Made by a program: the position numbers and the translations under genes. This document shows positions 42,200-51,302 of a stretch of 64,000 bases of DNA, piece by piece. The DNA is taken from assembly GCF_044360475.1 (NCBI RefSeq), contig NZ_CP043494.1, positions 12,028,001 through 12,092,000 of the forward strand, written 5' to 3'. The notes under the pieces were generated by a model. It had not been told where the DNA came from and did no database searches. It worked only from the letters and a program-made list of their open reading frames with translations. This stretch comes from Archangium minus (GTDB taxonomy: Bacteria > Myxococcota > Myxococcia > Myxococcales > Myxococcaceae). Positions within the stretch are counted from its first letter, which is position 1; each line of letters begins with the position of its first letter.

Positions 42200-43199
42200 C
42201 CGATGTCCTTTCGTGTGGGGTCGCGGGCCCGAAGGTGGTGACGGAGAGCAGGGTTGACAAGAGGCGACTGTCCGCTGGGCGTCGCGAGCCGGACGCAGCT
42301 CCGTGGCGCCGCCGCTCGATTTCGCGCACGAGCTCCTCCTCCAGGTGCCGGAGCATGACGTCGGCATCGAAGGACTCGTCGCCCTCGCGCCACACCACCA
42401 GCGGGTCCGCGATGCCCAGGCGCTGGAACAAGGCGCGCAGCCGCTCCATGGCCCGTTCCATGGTGGCGAGCGTCCTGGGCGAGCACTCGGGGTTGTTCTT
42501 GCGCAGGAGGGCGAGGCTCAGCTCCAGCGTCTGCAGGGGGGTGTTGGTGGCGTCGCGCACCACGAGGAAGAGCCGAGCCAGCCGCTCCAGTGCCTCGGCC
42601 TCCGTGCGCGCCTCGCGCAGCTTCAGCTCAATGGTGTGGCTGCGCACCCGGTAGGCCAGCATGGCCAGCGCCACACCTCCGTAGACGAGCGTCACCCACG
42701 GCTCCCACGGCGCGCGCACCCCCGGGTGCTGGCCCAACCCCAGCGCGTACCAGAGCACCACCGTCTCCAGGGCGAAGGCGGCAATCAACCCGCCTCCGAG
42801 CCACAGTCCGGTGGGCGCGAGCACGCCCAGGGCCAGCATCACCAGCCGGTGGCCCGTCATGGGCACCCAGACGAGCCCCGAGTCCGTCATGGCGTGCTCG
42901 GCCATCGCGAAGACGGGGAGGAAGGGCAGCACCGCGCCCGCGAAGCAGGCCTCGACCAGGTCCGTGCGCAACCGCTGGCGGAACACGAGCAGCACGCCCA
43001 GCAACAGCAGCGCCCAGAGCACATGCAGCGCACGCAGCACCGGCAAGGTGGTGCCCTGGAAGACCCGGGCGTCGATGAAGGCGTAGGCCAGCTCCGTCAG
43101 CGCCACCAGGACGGAGCCGACCACGGCGCCGCGCCAGGCCCGCGCCCACAGCTCCTGCTCCACCCCCGCTGGCACTCGCGCCCTAGGTGCCGGTTCCAT
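42123..43199 (-). CDS. Membrane protein resembling a histidine kinase without catalytic residues
   Basis: 358 residues. About six membrane segments occupy residues 20-190 (VVGSVLVALTELAYAFI, LWALLLLGVLLVF, LGGGLIAAFALETVVLWYAL). A coiled helix then leads into a HisKA-like segment VVRDATNTPLQTLELSLALL, where the usual phosphoacceptor His is Asp. There is no ATPase domain. The last ~50 residues (after SVTTFGPATPH) overlap the next gene and look unstructured. It probably acts as a non-catalytic membrane sensor for the receiver encoded just upstream, or a kinase that lost its catalytic part. Confidence 0.7.
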   Translation of the reverse strand: MEPAPRARVPAGVEQELWARAWRGAVVGSVLVALTELAYAFIDARVFQGTTLPVLRALHVLWALLLLGVLLVFRQRLRTDLVEACFAGAVLPFLPVFAMAEHAMTDSGLVWVPMTGHRLVMLALGVLAPTGLWLGGGLIAAFALETVVLWYALGLGQHPGVRAPWEPWVTLVYGGVALAMLAYRVRSHTIELKLREARTEAEALERLARLFLVVRDATNTPLQTLELSLALLRKNNPECSPRTLATMERAMERLRALFQRLGIADPLVVWREGDESFDADVMLRHLEEELVREIERRRHGAASGSRRPADSRLLSTLLSVTTFGPATPHERTSDAREADPPACAAGEARGKAPDDAGQ

Positions 43200-43566
43200 G
43201 GGAACTCCCCCCCACCAGCTCCAAGAGGACCTTGGCGGGGATGGGCTTGGACAACACCTGGACCTGGGTCAACTCCAGGGCCTGGCGCACCAGGGGATGG
43301 GAGCGGGCATGGCCGGTCAGGAAGACGGTCCTCCCCGAGAAGCCGTTGTCCTTCAACCAGCGGTACGCCTCCAGCCCACTGGGCACCCCCTCCCCCAGGT
43401 TGATGTCCAAGAGGGCCAGCCCGCACCCGAGCACCTCGTCCGCCTTGCGCCGCAGCTCCGCCAGGGAGCCGGCGCTCACGCACGCATCTGCTCCAGACAG
43501 CGACAACAGCTCACAGAGGATGGACCTCAGGTCTTCATCGTCCTCGAGTACAAGTACCCGTAGCAC
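43183..43566 (-). CDS. Single-domain response regulator
   Basis: 127 residues from a GTG at 43566, chosen because GGAGGG lies eight bases upstream and the receiver starts at once (LRVLVLEDDEDLRS). Phospho-Asp is in LALLDINLGEG, Thr in VFLTGHA, Lys in LSKPI. No output domain. Its 3' end overlaps the pseudo-kinase start by 17 bases, so the two are coupled. The adjacent kinase-like protein lacks a phosphoacceptor, so the real kinase must be elsewhere. Confidence 0.9.
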   Translation of the reverse strand: MLRVLVLEDDEDLRSILCELLSLSGADACVSAGSLAELRRKADEVLGCGLALLDINLGEGVPSGLEAYRWLKDNGFSGRTVFLTGHARSHPLVRQALELTQVQVLSKPIPAKVLLELVGGSSHGTGT

Positions 43567-43915
43567 GTGTCCCGCCCTCCACGGCTGGCTGCAACCCCGA
43601 GCGTCCGACGCTCCGGGCCCCGCTCGCAAGCCGGAACCGGTCCAGTGGGGTACTTTTTCGGACAGGCAGGCGGTGGCCCCCCACCCACTCCCGGGGTCAA
43701 CAGACCAACGCTCCGGGTCGGGTGTCCTTCCGGACGCACTCCCTCCATCATTCAATGCAACCTTCCTGCAATTGTGATGGAATTGCGAAGCGCTCGGGGT
43801 CAGGGGAGCTGCCCAGCGTTCCCCTGACTGGCCGGAGTCGTCTCCGGTATCCCTTCGAAGCTGGGTGTCGCAGCTTGATTGAGCAAGTGAGATGCAACTT
43901 TTAAGGAGTTGGGTT
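43567..43915. other. Intergenic region with inverted repeats upstream of Fur-family gene
   Basis: 349 bases between divergent genes, without a convincing gene. It holds a 9-bp inverted repeat GTCAGGGGA / TCCCCTGAC (43799-43828, 12-base loop) and a 6-bp one GCAATT / AATTGC (43768-43786). The second is A/T-rich and could be an operator, possibly for autoregulation by the Fur-family protein, though it does not match the classical Fur or PerR boxes I know. Confidence 0.55.
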
Positions 43916-44377
43916 ATGCGGAAGGAGATGGCTGCAAGGAAGAACGCACCCCAGCCGAAGCTCGCCGATTACCAGGATCGCCTCCGTACCGCGGGGCTGC
44001 GCAGCACTTCACCCCGAGTGGCAGTGCTGCGAGAGCTGGAGACCGCAACGGCTCCGCTGAGTCACGCGGATCTGGTGGAGGCCCTGAGCGAGGAAGGCTA
44101 CGACCGCGTCACCATCTATCGCAATCTCACGGACCTCACCGAGGCCGGACTGGTGGTGCGCGCGGACCTGGGAGACCACGTCTGGCGCTTCGAGCTCAAG
44201 CGTGAGGAGAAGTCGCACCAGGGCACCCACCCGCACTTTACGTGTACCGACTGTGGCACCGTGGCCTGTCTGCCCGCCGAGTCCGTCCGCATCACCCCCG
44301 CCAAGGGAGCCCCCAAGGCCGTGAGCGCGCGCTCGGTGGACATCCAGCTGCGCGGCCTGTGTGACCACTGCGTCTAG
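43916..44377 (+). CDS. Fur-family metal-dependent transcriptional regulator
   Basis: 153 residues from the ATG at 43916, chosen for TTTTAAGGAG upstream. The winged helix (about 20-85) is LRTAGLRSTSPRVAVLRELE and YDRVTIYRNLTDLTEAGLV. The dimerisation half keeps metal ligands: HPHFTCTDCG (His105, His107, Cys110, Cys113) and the terminal CDHC (Cys149, Cys152), giving a structural zinc site. Subtype (Fur, Zur or PerR) is not clear; the short His cluster and paired CxxC are compatible with PerR or Zur. Promoters it controls are not identifiable here, though the downstream exported protein is a candidate. Confidence 0.93.
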   Translation: MRKEMAARKNAPQPKLADYQDRLRTAGLRSTSPRVAVLRELETATAPLSHADLVEALSEEGYDRVTIYRNLTDLTEAGLVVRADLGDHVWRFELKREEKSHQGTHPHFTCTDCGTVACLPAESVRITPAKGAPKAVSARSVDIQLRGLCDHCV

Positions 44378-44526
44378 GCAGCCAGGTCCCCCCTTCAAGC
44401 CCTGCTCGCTTGCCCGCTCTCCGGACGGCATTCCCGCCCCCGGACTGCCTCCGGTTGGCGTCGCCCCCTGTGGGTACCACCGTTCCCCGGCAGGTATCCC
44501 ACACGGGTATGCATGGAGGGGTCATC

Positions 44527-45027
44527 ATGAAGAAGCTCTTGGCCACGTTGGTCCTCACCCTGGGCACGGCCGCCCTCGCGCAGTCGAACGAGGACCCGAA
44601 GGCCCAGCAGGAGAACCAGCGCAACGACACCAGCCGCATCGAGACGGGCGTCGAAGCCACCGACGTGCTGCCGGGCCTGAGCGGCTCCAAGGCCCAGAAG
44701 CAGGCCAATCAGCAGCAGGCGAGTGGCACCCAGAAGTCGAGCGATGCCGCCCTGATGAACAAGGCGCACGCCTTCAAGCTCAATGGCACCTTGAAGAAGG
44801 GCTCGGACAGGGATGAGATCACCCTTTCGCGCCAGAACCAGAACCTGCCGGACGTGGACCTGGACGTGCGGGACCAGACCCAGGTGATGCTGGACGGCAA
44901 GAAGGTGGCGGTGGGCGATATCCCCGAGGGCGCTCAGGTGCGCGCCAGCTTCCAGCTCGTGGAGGATGAGGCGGTGGCGGTGGAGATCAACGCCACGAGC
45001 CCCAAGAAGGGCGCCCAGAGCAAGTAG
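44527..45027 (+). CDS. Exported hydrophilic protein
   Basis: 166 residues from the ATG at 44527 (GGAGGGG upstream). Signal peptide MKKLLATLVLTLGTAALA, then a Gln/Asn/Ser/Lys-rich segment (about 20-75) and a small beta-rich domain (about 80-155): FKLNGTLKKGSDRDEITLS, DLDVRDQTQVMLDGKKVAVG and VRASFQLVEDEAVAVEI. The latter looks like an OB-like or DUF5666-like fold. Periplasmic. A strong terminator follows. Function unknown. Confidence 0.85.
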   Translation: MKKLLATLVLTLGTAALAQSNEDPKAQQENQRNDTSRIETGVEATDVLPGLSGSKAQKQANQQQASGTQKSSDAALMNKAHAFKLNGTLKKGSDRDEITLSRQNQNLPDVDLDVRDQTQVMLDGKKVAVGDIPEGAQVRASFQLVEDEAVAVEINATSPKKGAQSK

Positions 45028-45090
45028 GTACCCACGAGGGAAAACGGGGCACCCAGCCAGTGCCCTCGTCGTCACACGTGATTGGAGGAG

Positions 45091-45130
45091 CCGGGCCCGT
45101 TTCCCTCTCGGGGGAACGGGCCCGGTCCTT
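45091..45130 (+). terminator. Strong hairpin terminator
   Basis: A long stem (CCGGGCCCGTT...GAACGGGCCCGG with flanking pairs to TCCC / GGGG) followed by TCCTTTT, 64 bases after the stop at 45027. The stem is over 11 bp with one bulge, and the T-run matches a plus-strand intrinsic terminator. Confidence 0.85.
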
Positions 45131-45296
45131 TTCCGCCCAACCTCCGGCGCCGCAAGGGAACACGAAGTGAACCCCGCTTCCCTCCGTGGCGCAGCTTCCC
45201 TCCCTCGCGCTCCCTCGACCGACCCACCCTCGCGGGTATGACCCTTGCTCTTCATTCGAGCGATTCGAGCAGGAGCCCGAGGAGGCACGGAAGGAC

Positions 45297-46730
45297 ATGC
45301 GCAGACTGTTGGGGGCGTGGGCGGTGGGAGCAGTGATGGCGTGGGGCTGCGGCAGCGCGACGGACGATACGCGGCCACAAGGACTGGACGAGGACCCGTC
45401 ACAGACCGAGGAGCCGACTCCGCCAGTGGTCGAGGAGCCACCTCCGCCGATCGTGGCGGAGCCGGAGCCGCCGAGCCCCACGGACCCCGAGCCCACGGAC
45501 CCGACTGAGCCGACACCGGTGGTGACGCCGGGGCCGTGGCCGAACGAGCCGCTGGTGAATTACTCGAGCCGCTACGGCCTCGGCAACGTGCGGGCCATGG
45601 GCGTGGACGACGCGTACAACATCTGGTTGCTGGATGGTGCCCGCATCGGCGTGCTGCGTCCCGGGGACAGCGGGCCGAAGTGGACGAGCGGCGTGGGCCA
45701 GGCGGCACCGGGCTTCGGGGCCGACAAGCTGGCCATCGGCTCCACCGTCATCTGCGGTGGCAGCGCGGGCCGCGCCTACGTGGGCTACTACACCTATGAG
45801 CTGGACAGCGCCTTCATCTACAGCCCGGACGGCAGCAACTTCCCCCTCTACAACGACCCGGACCCGACGCGCTTCAATCCCGTGCGCTACCAGGAGTACC
45901 AGAAGGGCGACCTGGACGTGGTGCAGTTGCAGGCGGACGGCAGCGTGAAGCTGGAGGCGCACCTGAGCCGCTCGGCGCGCAGCAACGGGCCGCAGGACAT
46001 CGGCATCCGCAACACGAATGACCACCACTTCGATGAAGACCGCTCGGTGCTCAGCTGCGTGAAGGTGATGCACGGCCAACACAAGGGCGAGGTCTACATC
46101 GGCACCAACCACGGCGTGACGCGCATCCAGGGGCTCACCTACAACAGCCACCGGCACCCGGTGTGGTTCGAGACCAAGCCGGACGGCAGCAAGAGCCAGA
46201 TGGCCGGCTACACGTACGCGCTGGGCATCGGCCGCAACGGCGACGTGCTCATCGGCAACGATTGGAACGTGGGCGTGGTGACGCCCTCGGCGAACCTGGC
46301 GGACTGGGACAAGGTCGACGAGACGCTCAACCCGGAGAAGCTCAACTCCTTCATCCCCGAGGTCAACATCGTGGAGGAGAAGGACTACTGGCGCGGCATC
46401 CAGCAGACCGCGGATGGGCTCTACTACGTGGCGAGCAAGGACTACGGCCTGTGGCAGATGATCATCTCGCGGCGCTCCGAGGCCCATGGCGTCAAGGTGA
46501 CGGGGCTGCCGACGGATCAGCTCACGTCGCTGGCGGCCACGAATGACGGCTCGCTCTTCATCGGCACGGTGGGCTTCGGGCTCTGGAAGCTGGACGCGCA
46601 GAAGAAGCTGACGCACGTGGCCGGCGTGGACGGCACGGTGGTGGAGCAGCTCCTGTATGACCCCACGGTGAACCCGGGGATGCTCTACGTGCTCACCAAC
46701 GGGGGCCTCACGGTCATCCGGGGCCACTGA
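45297..46730 (+). CDS. Surface lipoprotein with Pro-rich linker and beta-propeller
   Basis: 477 residues from the ATG at 45297 (AAGGA upstream). Signal with lipobox region MAWGC. Residues about 25-80 are a Pro/Glu/Thr/Asp linker typical of cell-surface lipoproteins. Residues 85-477 are beta-strand rich with repeated blades such as DAYNIWLLDG, GEVYIGTNHGVTRI, GDVLIGNDWNVGVV, GSLFIGTVGFGLWKL and LYVLTNGGLTVI, like the two-component-regulator propeller family. Likely displayed on the outer membrane. Function not known. Confidence 0.85.
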   Translation: MRRLLGAWAVGAVMAWGCGSATDDTRPQGLDEDPSQTEEPTPPVVEEPPPPIVAEPEPPSPTDPEPTDPTEPTPVVTPGPWPNEPLVNYSSRYGLGNVRAMGVDDAYNIWLLDGARIGVLRPGDSGPKWTSGVGQAAPGFGADKLAIGSTVICGGSAGRAYVGYYTYELDSAFIYSPDGSNFPLYNDPDPTRFNPVRYQEYQKGDLDVVQLQADGSVKLEAHLSRSARSNGPQDIGIRNTNDHHFDEDRSVLSCVKVMHGQHKGEVYIGTNHGVTRIQGLTYNSHRHPVWFETKPDGSKSQMAGYTYALGIGRNGDVLIGNDWNVGVVTPSANLADWDKVDETLNPEKLNSFIPEVNIVEEKDYWRGIQQTADGLYYVASKDYGLWQMIISRRSEAHGVKVTGLPTDQLTSLAATNDGSLFIGTVGFGLWKLDAQKKLTHVAGVDGTVVEQLLYDPTVNPGMLYVLTNGGLTVIRGH

Positions 46731-46743
46731 GCGCCGCCGCCCT

Positions 46744-46777
46744 CCCTCTCCCTCTGGGAGAGGGCCGGGGTGAGGGT
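46744..46777. repeat. Dispersed palindromic repeat, copy B
   Basis: CCCTCTCCC-TCT-GGGAGAGGG followed by CCGGGGTGAGGGT, matching copy A (23880-23913) at nearly every base. It begins 14 bases after the stop of the propeller lipoprotein. Confidence 0.75.
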
Positions 46778-46834
46778 CTCCGCCCCCCTGGCCAACAAGA
46801 AGAGCACCCCATCACACACAGCGCTGTCAGCACA

Positions 46835-46873
46835 CCGGGCCGCCGGGCCAAGCTCCGGCGGCCCGGAATTTTT
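46835..46873 (+). terminator. Strong hairpin terminator
   Basis: A perfect 12-bp stem (CCGGGCCGCCGG / CCGGCGGCCCGG) around an 8-base loop, followed by AATTTTTT. A textbook intrinsic terminator for the transcript from 45297. Confidence 0.92.
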
Positions 46874-47009
46874 TGTGACATTTCGGCCTTTACCTTCCGC
46901 CCGCTGACACCGTCTGGAGACCGGGCGGGCGGACACAAACCGCGCGCTCGTCGCCCCCGGGCAGTGTCCACTACAATGCGAACCGTCTCCGCCCGACGGA
47001 AGGATACTC

Positions 47010-47921
47010 ATGCCCCTGAGACTCGCCCGCCGACGTTCCGCCACCCAGACCGCCGAGGCGGTTTCCGCTCCCGCTCATGGGCCGCACCGGAACCACATGA
47101 AGCGGAACGAGCTGAGGGCCGTGGGGCCGGATCCGCTGAGGCCGGAGGCGCGGCTGCGTTGGAGGGACCACTTCACGCTGTCGGAGAACGTGCTGCACGT
47201 GCCGGGGATGCACCGGGAGCACGACGGGCTGCGCATCGCGCACCTGTCGGACATCCACGTGGGCCAGGCGACCTCGGCGGTGCGCATCCGCCGGGCGGTG
47301 GCCGAGGTGAACGCGCGCAACCCGGACCTGGTGTTCCTCACGGGCGACTACGTCACGCACAGCCCCAAGCCGCTGCCGCGCGTCATCGAGCTGCTGGCGG
47401 GCTTCTCCAGCCCGGTGTTCGCGGTGCTGGGCAACCATGACCACTGGGTGGACGCGCACTACCTGCGCACCGGCTTCGAGCGCCTGGGCTACACGGTGCT
47501 GCAGAACGAGCACCGCCAGGTGCACGTGCGCGGGGCGCCGGTGACGGTGCTGGGCATCGACGACGGGCGCACCGGCCGCGATGACGTGGAGACCACCTTC
47601 CGGGGCGCGCCCGAGTCGGGCACCCGCCTGGTGCTCACCCATGCGCCGCCCACCATCGACAAGCTGCCGCCACACAGCAACCTGGTGCAGTTCTCCGGAC
47701 ACACGCACGGAGGCCAGTTCGTGGTGCGCGGCCTCACCGAGGCCATCTTCCGGCGCGCGGGCCAGCCCTACATCCAGGGCCACTACCATGTGCGCGGCAA
47801 CCAGCTCTACGTGAACATGGGGCTGGGCTTCGGCTTCGGCGGGCCGTACCTGCGGCGCGGCACCTATCCCGAGGTGGCCTTCTTCACGCTGCACCACGTG
47901 GAGGCGGCGGCCTCTCACTGA
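47010..47921 (+). CDS. Metallophosphoesterase (YkuE-like)
   Basis: 303 residues from the ATG at 47010 (GAAGGA upstream). All calcineurin-type metal motifs are present: LSDIHVG, LTGDYV, LGNHDHW, LTHAPP and SGHTHGGQ. The arrangement fits the YkuE / LpxG branch that acts on phospholipids or nucleotide-linked lipids near the membrane. No transmembrane helix is seen; the N-terminal 50 residues are basic and possibly disordered. The coding end overlaps that of the convergent kinase by seven bases. Confidence 0.93.
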   Translation: MPLRLARRRSATQTAEAVSAPAHGPHRNHMKRNELRAVGPDPLRPEARLRWRDHFTLSENVLHVPGMHREHDGLRIAHLSDIHVGQATSAVRIRRAVAEVNARNPDLVFLTGDYVTHSPKPLPRVIELLAGFSSPVFAVLGNHDHWVDAHYLRTGFERLGYTVLQNEHRQVHVRGAPVTVLGIDDGRTGRDDVETTFRGAPESGTRLVLTHAPPTIDKLPPHSNLVQFSGHTHGGQFVVRGLTEAIFRRAGQPYIQGHYHVRGNQLYVNMGLGFGFGGPYLRRGTYPEVAFFTLHHVEAAASH

Positions 47922-49279
47922 GCCGCTGCTGTCCCGTACACATCCAGTGCGTGGCTCGAGGCGGAGGCAGGAACCACCTGCACCTCCGCCGCGGCGACCG
48001 GCAGCCGGACCGTGAAGCACGAGCCCCTTCCGGGCTCCGACTCGACCTCGATGCGGCCCCCGTGCCCGGTGATGATGCCGTAGGCAACGGCGAGGCCCAG
48101 GCCAGTCCCCTCGCCCACGGGCTTCGTCGTGAAGAACGGCTGGAACAGCTTGTCCCGCACCTCGGCGGACATGCCCACCCCGTTGTCGCGCACCCGCACG
48201 AGCACCTCGTCCGGTCCGGCGTGGGTGCTCACCTCCACCACGCCGTCCCGAGCGGGCAGGGCCTGCGCGGCGTTGACGATGAGGTTCCCCAGCACCTGGC
48301 CAATCTGCCGGGCCTGACCCACGACAACAGGGAGCTCGCCGAGGCTCACCCGCAGCTCGCCCCGGCCCTTCAGCGCGCTCTGGGCGAGGCGCAGCGCCAG
48401 GGTGACCTCGTTGTTGAGATCAAACGGGGTGGGCGCTCCCGGGTCCTCGTGGGCAAAGCGTCGGAGGTCCGCCACGATGGAGTTGACGCGGCGGATGCCC
48501 TCGAGGGTCGCCGGCAGCACGTCGTCCACGTACTCGCGCAGCACCTCGGGGAGGTGGGGCTGCGCCTCCAGGTCCTTGGCGAGCAACCGGACGTTGCTGG
48601 TCACGAAGGCCATGGGGTTGTTGATTTCATGCGCCACACCCGCCGCCAGCACCCCCAAGCTGGACAGCTTCTCCTGCGCCACGAGCTGGGCCTGCATCCG
48701 CTGGAGCTGACGATGGCCCTCACGTGAGGCCTCCAGCGCCGAGACGAGCATCCGGCAGCGCACCTCCACCGCGATATAGAGAACGCAGCTCATGAGACAG
48801 AACAGGCCAATAGTCGAGAGCTCGCTCCCCTCGCGCAGGGCCAGCACGGCCGAAACCGTCAGGTAGGCGCCGAGCCCGAACCGCTGCATGGAAGAGCGCC
48901 CCACCGACTCCGCGAGCCCGTTGAGGAAGAGCACCTGAAAGAGCACGTTGAACCAGGCCAGCAGGTTCCACTGAAGGAGCTCGGACACGGCCGTGCTGAT
49001 GAGCAGGTTGCCCACCAGCAGGAGCCAGGTCCCGAGCACGCGGCGCTCCGGCCGTTTCAACCAGGAGGCGCCCAGCATGATGACCCCACTGCGCAGGACG
49101 CTGAGCGCGCAGAGCGCCGCCACGGTCTCCCAGTTGCCCCAGGCGTCCGAGAGCAGGATGCCCTCGAAGAGGCCCATGGAGAGGACAGCCCAGAGGGACA
49201 GGCTGCGGCGCATGGAATCATCGAGAGCCACACGCTCAACACCAGGCCCGGCCTCGGTGAGGAGTTGAACCCTGTTCAT
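47915..49279 (-). CDS. Membrane sensor histidine kinase
   Basis: 454 residues from the ATG at 49279 (GGGGGGA upstream). Residues 25-185 contain about six membrane helices (LWAVLSMGLFEGILL, LLLVGNLLISTAVSELL, LSTIGLFCLMSCVLYIAV). A coiled segment leads to HisKA with phosphoacceptor His in GVLAAGVAHEINNPM (about 235), then a HATPase with NLIVNAAQALPA, DNGVGM and GTGLGLAVAYGIITGHGG. This class of NtrB-like kinase often phosphorylates sigma-54 activators. No receiver is adjacent. Confidence 0.94.
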   Translation of the reverse strand: MNRVQLLTEAGPGVERVALDDSMRRSLSLWAVLSMGLFEGILLSDAWGNWETVAALCALSVLRSGVIMLGASWLKRPERRVLGTWLLLVGNLLISTAVSELLQWNLLAWFNVLFQVLFLNGLAESVGRSSMQRFGLGAYLTVSAVLALREGSELSTIGLFCLMSCVLYIAVEVRCRMLVSALEASREGHRQLQRMQAQLVAQEKLSSLGVLAAGVAHEINNPMAFVTSNVRLLAKDLEAQPHLPEVLREYVDDVLPATLEGIRRVNSIVADLRRFAHEDPGAPTPFDLNNEVTLALRLAQSALKGRGELRVSLGELPVVVGQARQIGQVLGNLIVNAAQALPARDGVVEVSTHAGPDEVLVRVRDNGVGMSAEVRDKLFQPFFTTKPVGEGTGLGLAVAYGIITGHGGRIEVESEPGRGSCFTVRLPVAAAEVQVVPASASSHALDVYGTAAAQ

Positions 49280-49520
49280 GGAGCGATCCCCCCTTATTGC
49301 AACCGATGAGTCTCGGGATGGCGCGGAACCCGCCTCCACCCGTTACCCATTCTCGCAGCATGAGAGGATCGTAAAGCACTCACACGGCCCGTTGGGCACG
49401 CCACCGAGAGAAACGCGCCTCATCGGCCGGGGTCTGTGTCATGGGAGACAGCCCACGCCCGGGCATCTCCCTATCGACGCAGGCGGTGTCCTGGCGTCGA
49501 CAAAGACTTGCGCACTCTGT

Positions 49521-51158
49521 CTACCGGCTGCGCCGTCCTCCACCGCCACGGCCTCGCGAGGAGGGACCCGCCCCGCGTGGAGGACCGCCCTTACGCCCTC
49601 CCACCTTGCCTCCCGGACGCTCCGCACCCCGGGGGCCGCGCCTGCCCTGGCCGGTGTTCCTCCCACGCGGCTCCGCATCCCTCGCGCCACGGGCGGTGTC
49701 CCGGCCACGCCCACCTTCACCCCGGCGCGCAGGCATCGCGCGCTCCCCGCGCGGGGCCTCCGCCTTCCCGCGGCGAGGCGTCGTGCTGCGAGCGGAACCT
49801 CCACCGCGACTCGGTGCCGCACGGCGGCTGCTGTCCCCGCCGCGACGCTCCTGCTTGCCCTCACGCGAAGGGCTCGCTCCGCCGCGGGCCTTGCTCCCAC
49901 CGGACTCGCGCGAAGGGCCTGCTCCGCCGCGGGCCTTGCTCCCACCGGACTCGCGCGGCGCCGGAGCCTCCCACTCGTCGTCGAATCCCATCAGGTCGGC
50001 TCCATCCTGCCCTTCTCGGAACGACTGCAGCTCCTCGAGGAAGACAGAGTCCTCCCGCGGCACCTCGACACGCGGCAGGCTCATGCGGGTGATGCGCTCG
50101 ATGGCGCGCACGGTCTCCTCGTCGCGCTCGGTGACGAAGGTCGAGGCGCGCCCACTCGCGCCAGCGCGCGCCGTGCGGCCGATCCGGTGGACATAGTCCT
50201 CCGGGGAGTGGGGCAGGTCGAAGTTGATGACGTGGCCAATGTCATCCACGTCCAGCCCGCGCGACGCGATGTCGGTGGCCACCAGGCAGCGGTACTGGCC
50301 TCGCCGGAAGCCCTCGAGCGCCTGGCGCCGCTGTCCCGGCGTGCGGTCGGCGTGGATGGCAGCGGTCTTGTAGCCCGCGCGCTTGAGAACCTCCTGCACC
50401 TTCTCGGCGCGCTCCCTGGTGCGGGTGAAGACGAGCGTGCTCAGTTGATCTCTGGCGAGCAGGCTGAGCAACAGTGGGTACTTCTCCTGCGCGTCGACCT
50501 CGTACAGCCGCTGCACGGCGCGAGCGGCGGGAGTCCCGCTCGGAGTGACCTCCACCCGAACGGGTTTGCGCAGCACCTCCTGGGCGAAGCGCGTCACGTT
50601 GTGGCCCAGGGTGGCGGAGAAGAGGAGCGTCTGGCGCCCGCGAGGCAGCGCGGCGAGGATCTGCTCCAGCTCGGGCACGAAGCCCATCTCCAGCATCCGG
50701 TCCGCCTCGTCCAGCACGAGCATGCGCACCGTGGAGAGGTTCGCCGCGCCCGCCTTCAACAGGTCAGCCAGTCGGCCCGGAGTGGCGAGAATCAGCGAGG
50801 GACGCTGGCGAAGTGCCTCCACCTGAGCGGCCATGTCGGTGCCGCCGATGACCACCGCGCGGGAGACACCGCGCGGCTCGCCGAAGAAGGCGGCCTCGTC
50901 GGCGATCTGCTGCACCAGCTCGCGCGTGGGGGCGAGCACCAACCCAGCCGGGCCCGGTTGACCGGCCAGACGCTCGACCAGGGGCAACAGGTAGGCGGCG
51001 GTCTTGCCCGTGCCCGTGACAGCACAACCGATGACGTCCCGCCCGGCGAGCGCCGGCGGGATGGCCTGGGCCTGGATCGGGGTGGGAGAGGCGAAGCGGG
51101 CGCGCCGCACCGCATCGAGCGATTCAGGAGAGAGGCCGAGGGACTTGAAGGTGCTCAC
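49521..51158 (-). CDS. DEAD-box RNA helicase (RhlE-like) with basic repetitive tail
   Basis: 545 residues from the GTG at 51158; this is where the Q-motif domain begins (STFKSLGLSPESLD) and no ATG fits better, though a strong ribosome site is not evident. Motifs in order: Q (FASPTPIQ), I (AVTGTGKTAA), Ia (PTRELVQQ), II (VLDEADRML), III (FSATL), VI (HRIGRTARAG). The helicase core ends near 365. The tail (about 375-545) is Arg/Gly/Ser/Pro-rich with a duplicated 15-residue ESGGSKARGGAGPSR and ends SSRGRGGGGRRSR. Likely unwinds RNA in ribosome assembly or cold adaptation. Confidence 0.93.
   Translation of the reverse strand: MSTFKSLGLSPESLDAVRRARFASPTPIQAQAIPPALAGRDVIGCAVTGTGKTAAYLLPLVERLAGQPGPAGLVLAPTRELVQQIADEAAFFGEPRGVSRAVVIGGTDMAAQVEALRQRPSLILATPGRLADLLKAGAANLSTVRMLVLDEADRMLEMGFVPELEQILAALPRGRQTLLFSATLGHNVTRFAQEVLRKPVRVEVTPSGTPAARAVQRLYEVDAQEKYPLLLSLLARDQLSTLVFTRTRERAEKVQEVLKRAGYKTAAIHADRTPGQRRQALEGFRRGQYRCLVATDIASRGLDVDDIGHVINFDLPHSPEDYVHRIGRTARAGASGRASTFVTERDEETVRAIERITRMSLPRVEVPREDSVFLEELQSFREGQDGADLMGFDDEWEAPAPRESGGSKARGGAGPSRESGGSKARGGASPSREGKQERRGGDSSRRAAPSRGGGSARSTTPRRGKAEAPRGERAMPARRGEGGRGRDTARGARDAEPRGRNTGQGRRGPRGAERPGGKVGGRKGGPPRGAGPSSRGRGGGGRRSR
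49876..49956. repeat. 45-bp tandem coding repeat in helicase tail
   Basis: A 36-base unit at 49876-49911 is repeated exactly at 49921-49956, separated by nine bases, encoding two ESGGSKARGGA(G/S)PSR units. A recent in-frame duplication in the disordered tail. Confidence 0.85.
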
Positions 51159-51302
51159 ACGTGAGGGGCTAACACACCCGGACGCGCGGAGCGACCCACA
51201 ATGTCCCCGCCCGGGAGAGAACCCGGGCTTTTGACCGGTCGGCCACTCCTCACCCTGGCCGGCCAGCCGGCATGAAGCACCCTCTGAGCAGCTGTGCACC
51301 AC

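Noticed and set aside
51209..51232. Hairpin GCCCGGG / CCCGGGC followed by TTTT
   Set aside because: It looks like a plus-strand terminator, but both flanking genes run on the minus strand and there is no plus-strand gene to terminate. I could not assign a role.
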